A DNA stretch of 64,000 nt from Tuctoria greenei (Eukaryota; Streptophyta; Magnoliopsida; Poales; Poaceae). The translations under genes were made by a program, and so were the position numbers. Under the pieces are notes generated by a model. The model had not been told where the DNA came from and ran no database searches. It saw only the letters and a list, made by a program, of their open reading frames with translations. Positions 56,562 to 64,000 of the stretch are shown in pieces (within the stretch, counting starts at the first letter, position 1; each line of letters starts with the position of its first letter). Where the stretch lies: the NCBI GenBank assembly GCA_036927565.1, contig JAYESD010000002.1:222087882-222151881 (forward strand), in the 5' to 3' direction.

Positions 56562-57403
56562 TGTGACACTCGGTTTCAAACATGAACCAAGTTAACACAT
56601 ATGTGTGCCCAGGACGTTCAACACACATACACGAATTCAATCACAAAGGATATACAGAAAATTACCACAGAACAAGATTAATTAACCTTTTTTATTACAC
56701 AATTTCGAATATCCTTGAATACAAGCTCTAGTGAATATTAATGAGAAGTTAAACTAATACAACAGAAATAAACTAAATAGAGCAAACTAAGCAAAAGGGA
56801 TAGCGCAACTCCAACACTCCACAGGCAAAGTTGACGGCATACACGTCCTAGAACACCGCATTATCATCGTAATACTCCCAATCCTGACCTGCAACTGTTG
56901 GTGGGGGAATTGCAAGGGTGAGTACATGTCGTACTCAGCAAGTGTGGAAAGTATGACATGTAGCTGATTCAAATGACGAATGTAATAATGGCTAAGTGCT
57001 GAGAAGTACATTAAAACATTTGGAAAGCAATATATTATATGTAAGTGAAATAAACCCATTATAAACCATGTAATCATCATAATACCAGTCCATATTCATT
57101 ACCATCATTCATATTCCAGATTTCACCATTACCATTAACCATATTCAATACCAGAATTTAGCTCATCGCCAGCCATAACCATAACCATATTATCAACCAT
57201 AACCACTACCAAACCATCGAAAATCCAATTTCCCTCTAATCATGTAGGTCATCCACGCGCTTATAACCGGGAGCATGACTATCATGACAGTTTTATTAGA
57301 CATTGCAGTATTTGTACCACTTTACCCATGTGTTGGTGATTTCATCACCTTTTAGTGACTAGAACCTCGATTATGCCGTCTCACACTTCCATCGGTGTGT
57401 GGC
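56562..57403 (-). repeat. third Gypsy A-family LTR (3' 842 bp), inserted in the Copia F LTR
   Basis: Read minus, it ends GGGTGTTACA-like (TGTGACACT on the plus strand) and parallels the last 840 bp of the LTR at 2579-5359, including the TGTGCCCAGGACGTYCAACAC and CCCCACCAACAGTTGCAGG stretches. It is cut at 57403 by Copia G. Confidence 0.85.
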
Positions 57404-58864
57404 TGAAAGCATCTAGGCCCCCATGAGGTATGGTTTTGGTGATTAATGACAACCGTTGGATATCACTAATAAGTTTGTGGATGCAAGGTCTCTCATATCA
57501 CTCATCACACTTAATGGACTCTATATTTATATCATCTACTGCTCATTGAATACAATTGGAGACCCCTCAACAAACTATTTTACGAGGTCAATCGATTTTC
57601 ATGAAGACTGAAAAGAAAAACATATATGTCAAAATTATTCCATCAAAATTGATAGCACTCGAGACTTGGTCGTCATCAGAAGAACATTTCAAACCAATGT
57701 CTAATAGGTCACTCGAACAAATTCCAAAAGAATCACTTAGAACAACTCGAAGCAGACAAAATCAACTCACCAGATCATCTGATGTATCCAGAAAACACTA
57801 CATCGGTCAAGTTGGATCTGAGTAGAAGAAGACCTCAGTCTTGGGTATACACCGGATCATCCGATGATGAAGCAAGTGTTACATCGGTCGAGCATTCCAG
57901 TAAGAAATTTCCCTGGACCAAGTGTAACACAGGACCATCCGATTTACAATTATAACACATTGGTCAATCATTCCAGTAAGCATTATTTCAGGACCATTCT
58001 GTATCAAGGGTCACCGGATTATCCGATGTACAGGTGTATACAACATCGGTCGATCAACGGTCATATCTGACACAGTGACATCAACTAATTTGTATTCGAC
58101 CGATGACAACTGAAGGGAGAACATCGGATCATCCGGTGCTTGCAGAACAGTGATGTCAGCATACTTTTCCAATAGCTATCTCGTGGAAGCTGGCTATTTA
58201 TACCCCTTCAACTAGTCATTTCGACAAGTTTGATGCCCAGAGCTACTCTACACATTACCAAGCATTCAAGACGTTGAGCAACCACTTCCACATCATTTAC
58301 ACCACTTGTACACCAAGAGATAGTCTAGAACTTACTAGAGGTGATGCTTGTGTGCTTCCATTCTTGGTGATTGGAGTCTCTAGTGTAGTGAGAGCTGTAA
58401 GAGAGTATCTCCTGGTGATTACATTCACCGTGTATCAATCGGAGATTGGAGAGATCCTTCTGGAGCTTGCCAAGACGATTGTGGAAGTTCGGAAGATCAA
58501 ACTTGTACAAGGCTTGAGCTCCACCTTGCCAGAGATGGTGAACGGAGACTTTTAGTGAGATCCCTGGTCATGAAGACTTGGGAGTGGCTACACCCTTTGG
58601 TGGGTGCCACAACGTGGATGTAGGAAGGTCTTGATGATCTTGCCGAACCACGAGATAAATCACCGTGTCCTCGTGTCTCCTCGAGAGTTTGCACACTCTT
58701 CCTTTCCCATTACACTTATGCATTTCGTATACCACAAACTTATTATTCACTTGAATGCATAGGCTGTTTGCATAGGGAATGAGGCTTTTAGTAGTTAAGT
58801 TTTTATTGCTTTATTTTTGAAAAGAAGCCCAATTCACCCCCCTCTTGGGCATTCAATCCTTACA
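57404..58864 (+). repeat. 5' LTR of Copia G (1,461 bp)
   Basis: It starts TGAAAGCATC and ends AATCCTTACA, immediately before the PBS. A TATA-like CTATTTATACC is at 58194-58204. U3 carries a different dyad array (CGGATCATCCG type) at 57775-58140. Confidence 0.85.
57775..58140. promoter_or_regulatory. CGGATNATCCG dyad array in U3 of the Copia G LTR
   Basis: Cores such as ACCGGATCATCCGATG (57850), ACCGGATTATCCGATG (58012) and CATCGGATCATCCGGTG (58122) alternate with TACATCGGTCGA and GGACCATCCGAT phrases about 50-60 bp apart. The last lies about 55 bp before the TATA-like box. Confidence 0.7.
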
Positions 58865-58878
58865 ATTGGTATCAGAGC
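58865..58878 (+). other. primer-binding site of Copia G
   Basis: ATTGGTATCAGAGC directly follows the LTR. Confidence 0.88.
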
Positions 58879-58924
58879 TTGGTTGCTCATTGGATCATTC
58901 TAGCTTCACCGCTAGAGAGTCAAA

Positions 58925-59500
58925 ATGGCCAAGATTGGGTGTTCGGTTCCCATCTTCGAGGGCAAGAACTTTGCCTATTGGAAAGCATGCATGCGTGCTT
59001 ATCTAGAGGCTATTGGTCACAAGGTATGGGAAGCGACCCATGCGGGGTTCGGTGAGCATAACTACATAGGTGATCAAATCAAGTGGGATGCCAAGGCAAG
59101 AAATGCTATTTACGAATGCATTAGTCAAGATGTGTTTGCTAGGATTGCTAGAAAAGAAAGGGCTTGTGAAATTTGGGCTTGCTTGATTCAAATTCATGAG
59201 GGTTCTTCTCGTGTTAAAGAACTAAATTATCATATGCTTAAGGCCAAATATGATGAGTTCAAAATGCTACCTCATGAGAATGTCAATGAAATGTTTTCTC
59301 GCTTGAATGTTCTCATTGAGGAAATTAATGCTCTTGATATTGCTTCTCTTGGCAAGGGACTCATCAACCGCAAGATTCTTATGCTCCTTCCTAAGCCAAA
59401 GTACAACATCATCAACTCCATTCTTCAAAAGGAATCTCTTGATCACATTGAAGTTTTGGAACTTATTGGAGAGATTCACGCTCAAATTCTAATTTTTTAA
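58925..59500 (+). CDS. Copia G gag, N-terminal 191 codons, truncated
   Basis: The frame is open from MAKIGCSVPIFEGKNFAYWK, 60 bases after the LTR, through QDVFARIARKERACEIWACL, HEGSSRVKELNYHMLKAKYD and LKARIL-like segments to KYNIINSILQKESLDHI and a stop at 59498-59500. It is a clean UBN2-type capsid with no internal break, but the zinc knuckle and everything after are gone. The last few codons (ILIF) and the stop come from or abut the adjoining element. The intact capsid suggests the truncation is recent compared with other elements here. Confidence 0.85.
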   Translation: MAKIGCSVPIFEGKNFAYWKACMRAYLEAIGHKVWEATHAGFGEHNYIGDQIKWDAKARNAIYECISQDVFARIARKERACEIWACLIQIHEGSSRVKELNYHMLKAKYDEFKMLPHENVNEMFSRLNVLIEEINALDIASLGKGLINRKILMLLPKPKYNIINSILQKESLDHIEVLELIGEIHAQILIF

Positions 59501-59535
59501 AATATGTTCTTTTCAAGTACACTGTTCCCAATGAT

Positions 59536-59547
59536 GCTCTGATACCA
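59536..59547 (-). other. primer-binding site next to the Gypsy H LTR
   Basis: The minus strand reads TGGTATCAGAGC immediately after the LTR end CCACAGACA, matching initiator tRNA-Met, as used by many chromoviruses. Confidence 0.8.
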
Positions 59548-62500
59548 TGTCTGTGGGGACCGGAATCCCAACATCCGAGGATCTCATTGGGTGGTGTAGT
59601 GCGACCAACAGTATACAGGAACATAACCCGAATAAAATACAAGACGAAGTCTTTTGTTTATAATATAGCAGAAGTTTTACAATACTAGCGGAAGTAAAGA
59701 AATATATATATCATAGCTACGCTCTCAGCACTAGCTATGCAAAAGCAAAGTTATCCATGCCTTGGATACTTTGCACTAGAAACACTCAATCACGGCGGCG
59801 TGCAGGGTTCCCATTCGGCTGTACACACTGGAGGGGGTGCAGCCTCATCATCAAACCCTTCATCAATTGTATAACCTGCAAAAACTCGTTAACTGCAAAT
59901 GTGAGCATAAGGCTCAGCAAGACTAACCTGTCTCACTAGACATATGCAAAGGGGACACTAAACATAGGTAAGGTGAAGCATAAATGACTCGCCTACAAGT
60001 GGATCCTTATAATCAGGTTTTATGTAGCAAATGACATTCTCCAGGCACGGCACATCATGGGCTCCACAATCAAACAAGAAATGTTGTACCGATGATATGA
60101 CATGCCCAGAGCACATAATGCTATTACAGCTAAAGTATGGGGAAACTGTAAACTTTTAATTGCACTATCTCTAAATCATACAAGGTTGCAAGGCAATTAT
60201 AATTCAATACAATATAATTTTCTGGTTTCTTTAGTATTTACTACGTCACCGCTCAGTGAACAAGTGGTACTCTATTACCGCGAGGGCTGGTGATTGCAAT
60301 CAGGACACACCCGGACAACACGACACATACGTCGTTCGGAAGTGTCAGCGAGCACACCAGTACCTACATAACACTTCAGTACTAGGCGTATATGGCCAAC
60401 TTTTACAAGAAACCCGAACGTCGAGCCCGTCTCACCTCCGCAAACAGAAGCTCTCCGCACGGAACACCTCATGTGTCCGCCGACCGATTTACACCTTACT
60501 GTCTTCAACCCACCCCTATCGATGGTGAGTTAATGGGCCTTGACACCCCAGTTATCAAGTTACATCAGTTTATTGGATTCCATATGTCCATTATGTCGCC
60601 GGTACAATTCAAGCTTGTCCGAAGGGGCTGCATACAGACGGGCCTTAATCAACACAGGAGGGCTATGCGACCGAGACTCAATTCTTGCCGCTTCCTATCC
60701 ATCCCCTGCCCAGTCTCAATTTTATTATATTAATCCATTAACCAATCCTGTGAGATATGTCCTACATTTCTCGCGAGTAGATTCCAACTACTCGACTTCT
60801 ACTGGATTTCCTATACATTAGCAAAGCAGTTACTAAAGGTCAAACTGTAACTCGTTCCAACCAATCTCTGGGATTTTTGGTCATGCAAGTGGAGTATCAA
60901 TCATCCTAAACGTAATGCACATTTCATATGCTATTCATCATAGTGATAAAGTAAAATTTTATAAATGACTTAAATACAAACCGGGGCTTGCCTTGTTGCA
61001 GGTCTGAGTCTGAGTTAATATTTAGAAGGTGCTCTTCCAAGGTTTCTGGCTCCTCCTCGACTTCGGTCACTATACGATATGCATAGAATACGTATATGAA
61101 TGATTTTGAAAAATAATTATTATCAAGACCATGATATAATTTATGGTGATTATTATATGATAGGGACCTTAATTGGCTTTGGAACTTTGATGGTAGATAC
61201 TAGGGAATATGATCAAAGCTCTTGCAAAGAATAGGAGATGGTCAAAGTATATTGTTGTCTCTAAAATTATGGCAAGTATTAAACTTCCAACAATTTTAAA
61301 GAAGAAACTGTAGCTTGAACATAGCTGCCAGCTGATAATCATGATAGAAGAAGTTGTTCTGGTTCTAGCAAAATTTGTTTCATAATTTTCCAAGCTTTGG
61401 TGAAGGAGTTATTGAATTTCTAAGTTGGCAAGAATTTTTGGAATTATTTATATTTGAATTGTTGCTTTTAAATAAATATTCAGTTTGTAACTGCATTAGG
61501 ACTATGACATTAGGTCAATTAAATCCAAGATTTTTACAGGAACTAGTGTATGACTAAGGGAAGGTTAAGTCCAAATTTAGGACATAATAAAGCAACAGAA
61601 CATCTGTAAAAATTCAATAACTGAAAAAGGTAATTGAACTATACAGAGGGTTAAACAGGTGCAATGGCTCCCACACTTTTTCTGGGTGTCAAGAACAGGA
61701 TAGTGCATTTTATGTGAATTTTGGAGATTTTTCCAGAGGCTATCTTATCTGGAAAAATTGTATTTGCATTTGGAAAGACTGTTTTCTACAGAATTTAACT
61801 CTTGGTTTCACAGAACCTAATTGGTACTGATGGAAACTAGAGCTCAAGGGATTTCAAAAAAAATTAGTTTGAATATTGTTGGAGCATCCTACAGAAAGAT
61901 ATTGATTTTAAAACTTTGGAAATGGTTCTGCACCAAAAGGGAAAATTCATCTTTTGAATTTAGCACCAGGGCCCACTGGATTTAAAATCATCCAATCAGG
62001 GGCAAGCCACACCAAGGGTTATAAACTTTTCCACGCGGCCACATTGGATCCTTAGCCATAGACTGATCTGGGCGCGTTGCGTTCACTGGCAGGTGGGACC
62101 CGCGAACCCGGCCTTCTTCCACCTCGAGTCATTGCTCGGACGGCGGCGTTCTCACCGGCGCGCGGCGGCGCTTTCGCCGGTGATAGCCTCCGGCCTACGG
62201 GAGGCCTCGAGACTCGCCGCTCACACATATTTTCGCACGGGGAACACGATGGACTAGCTCCTGAAGGCGAGGGGTGACCGGAAAACTAATCCCGACGGCG
62301 GCGGCGGGGGTTATGGTTTCGGTGAAGTGGAGACCTTCGATTCTCTAGCTAAACTTCTTGTTTGAAAGCTCGGGAAGCATCGTGGATGCATGGGGAAGGT
62401 CTCAGGAGGGTTTAGAGCTCATGTCATAGCCGGCAATACCAAAGTCGACGGTGAACCGAGCGTTAACAACGGCGAAAGTGGAAAACTTGAAGATCTTGCT

Positions 62501-63663
62501 AATTAGCCGATGGTTCTTTCTGATTTTTGGAGGGAAGGTGCGTTAGGCTACATGGATCATGTCCTCTAACTGGATCGAAGAGATTTTGTATATACAATCA
62601 GAATTAAACAAACGATCTAGCCTCAATGTGATAAAAGTGCTTCGGGATTTTAAAGAATACTATAGCTAGGATGCATGATAGGGATTCAAGCTTAACTAGA
62701 AGCTGCACAAGAGGATGAGGGTGCTTGTATCGACGGTGAGGCTGCGCGGCATCGAGCGGCACGGGGTGATCGCGGCGGCGATGAAAAATGGCGCGGTGCG
62801 GTGAATGGGTGAGGACTCCGTAGACAGGGGGGGCTTTTATAGGCGCCACTACAGTAGATAAGGACGTCAGGGGGTCAGCTGGAGGCGACCAACGCCGACG
62901 GCAAGCTGGCGCATGCAAGCGTTGCGGTGTCGACCGGGGGTGAGAAACAGAGGCGGTGAATCGGTTTCACTGCCTGACCTCTGGGCCCCACCTCTCTCCC
63001 TTATCCATTCCTCTAAATTCTAGCTTAAACATTGTCCAGAAATTCCCAAAATTTAAAGGTGGACTAAGAAAAATGTGGGGAATTCAATTCTGCAGTCAAA
63101 ATTCAATTTGGACATAGTTTGCATCAAATTCAAATTCAAATTTGAATTCCAATATGGGTATAAACCTTGTTGAAATAAATAGTATTTGAGGTCCAAAAAT
63201 CTCCAAACTTTGAAATCAAGTTCCCTGAACCATAAAAGGCCTTAGAAAAATTTAGGGGTTGATTTGGGCAAACTTTAATGCAAAGCTAAATTTGATGTCG
63301 ACGCGAATTGAATCCTTTGTACGTGTCCAAACCAATGGAAGATGTACTTCAAAAATCTTGAAATTTTTCTGAGAAGCTATTTAGATATTTAAGAGTCCAA
63401 GGAAAAATTTGGAGCCTTGGATTTGAATCTTTTTGGCAAGGCCTAATATGCATAGCATCATAATCAAATAACATTGGTTTTGATTTTTATACTGCTGCCA
63501 TATAATTTGCCCTAGCCATTACAAACAATAACTTCCCAACTTTGTAGAAAGAAAACTTTTTGGTGAGTTCAAGCTTATGTGCAAAATTTTATTGCCCTCC
63601 ATTATGTTTGATAAACCACTTGTGGTTGAACTTCTCATACAAGGAAAAAAGGGGGATTTTACA
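59548..63663 (-). repeat. LTR of Gypsy H (4,116 bp)
   Basis: Minus strand TGTAAAATCC...CCACAGACA. It is bounded by a polypurine tract at the right and a PBS at the left. It includes a GC-rich stretch at 62040-62990 and AT-rich stretches elsewhere. ORFs of 60-113 codons on both strands show no domain. I cannot exclude small insertions inside it. Confidence 0.75.
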
Positions 63664-63682
63664 TTCCTCCCCCCTTAAAAGA
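63664..63682 (-). other. polypurine tract of Gypsy H
   Basis: The minus strand reads TTTTAAGGGGGGAGGAA before the LTR start TGTAAAATCC. Confidence 0.85.
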
Positions 63683-63724
63683 ATCTCGTTCCGAGATTAC
63701 AAAGGAAGGACAAAAGATAAAGAT

Positions 63725-64000
63725 CTACTGAACATGTGTCGCTAACAAGTCTGGATAGCTTGTTTTATGATATTCCTCGCTTTCCCACGTGGCTTCTTCA
63801 GCACTGTTGTTGCTCCACAAGACTTTGTAGAAACGCAAAGTGCGCCTCCTTGTGGTGCGAGTTTTCTCATCAATGATCTGGATTGGATGTTCGGAATACG
63901 TAAGATCTGGTTGGAGAGTTTCCAAATCCTCAATACGTATATTCGCTGGGGCTTTGAGACATTTCCGCAACTGAGAAATCTAAAACACATTGTGGACCCC
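63725..64000 (-). CDS. Gypsy H pol C-terminus with chromodomain, cut by window edge
   Basis: Minus reading enters in frame with an ISQLRKCLKAP-like segment and LTYSEHPIQIIDEKTRTTRR, then the chromodomain RFYKVLWSNNSAEEATWESE and stop at 63725. Order and motifs match the end of the Gypsy A integrase (VFLIFQLKKCL, ATWELEEDL), so both are chromoviruses, but the LTRs are unrelated in sequence. The stop lies about 40 bases before the polypurine tract, as expected. No break is visible in the part within the window. Confidence 0.85.

Larger units (their letters stand above)
57404..59497 (+). mobile_element. Copia G: 5' LTR, PBS and truncated gag
   Basis: A 1,461-bp LTR, an initiator tRNA-Met type PBS and the first 190 codons of gag. 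The element then stops abruptly at about 59497, where Gypsy H leader sequence starts in the opposite orientation. The LTR start resembles that of Copia F (TGAAAG..GCATCTAGG), so the two are related lineages. Confidence 0.85.
59498..64000 (-). mobile_element. Gypsy H: Tekay/Del-like chromovirus pieces sharing one LTR
   Basis: On the minus strand, from the right: chromodomain end of pol, polypurine tract, a 4,116-bp LTR, PBS and about 38 bases of leader. An LTR with pol-end on its 5' side and PBS on its 3' side is neither a plain 5' nor a plain 3' LTR. The element continues beyond the window edge. Confidence 0.75.

Noticed and set aside
60256..60821. ORFs of 90-113 codons at 60.3-60.8 kb
   Set aside because: Inside the Gypsy H LTR, overlapping in several frames, no domain.
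62077..62918. GC-rich ORFs at 62.1-62.9 kb as a captured gene
   Set aside because: Composition fits the GC-rich leader part of the LTR; no recognisable motif on either strand.

Overview
The window is nuclear DNA from a grass-type plant genome (Poaceae is inferred from the element families; the species cannot be told). I found no intact host gene, rRNA, tRNA or CRISPR array. Nearly every base belongs to nested, decayed transposable elements: Ty1/Copia and Ty3/Gypsy LTR retrotransposons, one 15.1-kb CACTA DNA transposon, an RTE-type LINE and a young gag-only LTR element. Coding regions are broken by stops, frameshifts and deletions, so most are listed as pseudogenes. Element letters (Copia A, Gypsy C and so on) are my own labels.

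Layout, left to right. 1-1488: Copia A, a gag-protease deletion derivative ending in its 3' LTR, sits inside Gypsy A (1489-5359, chromovirus integrase and chromodomain plus a 2.8-kb 3' LTR). Gypsy A in turn sits in a Copia gag fragment (Copia X, 5360-6228). 6229-7176: 5' LTR, PBS and gag start of a Tat/RIRE2-like Gypsy (Gypsy C). 7177-16311: Copia B, minus strand, most of its RT deleted, inserted in the Gypsy C gag, which resumes at 16312-17154. 17155-32283: a CACTA element with TCC target duplication, broken TNP2-type transposase and a Transposase_24-type second gene, carrying an RTE LINE, a tandem duplication and, inside the duplicated LINE, the young gag-only element (19458-24011). 32284-32491: Gypsy gag again. 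About 32492-37920: an Athila-like Gypsy (Gypsy D). About 37920-45511: integrase, 3' minisatellite, antisense ORF and 3' LTR of a Tat-type Gypsy (Gypsy E).

Right part. 45512-48181: two LTR pieces of the Gypsy A family in opposite orientations. 48182-56561: Copia F, minus strand, SIRE-like, with an extra ORF after RNase H, inserted in one of those LTRs. 56562-57403: a third Gypsy A-family LTR piece, inserted in the Copia F 5' LTR. 57404-59497: Copia G LTR and gag start. 59498-64000: Gypsy H, minus strand, where one 4.1-kb LTR has a PBS on one side and a chromodomain plus polypurine tract on the other.

The best candidate for something undescribed is an array of short dyad-symmetric sites (exact core CGGACTAGTCCG, at least nine exact copies) in LTRs of an unrelated Gypsy and Copia family. 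In each it lies mostly just upstream of the TATA box, and it recurs before the extra ORF of Copia F. A third family has a different but similarly symmetric array in the same position. This looks like a cis-regulatory architecture shared across superfamilies. Similar CCGGAC-type repeats are, as I recall, known from other grass Copia LTRs, so novelty needs a literature and genome check.
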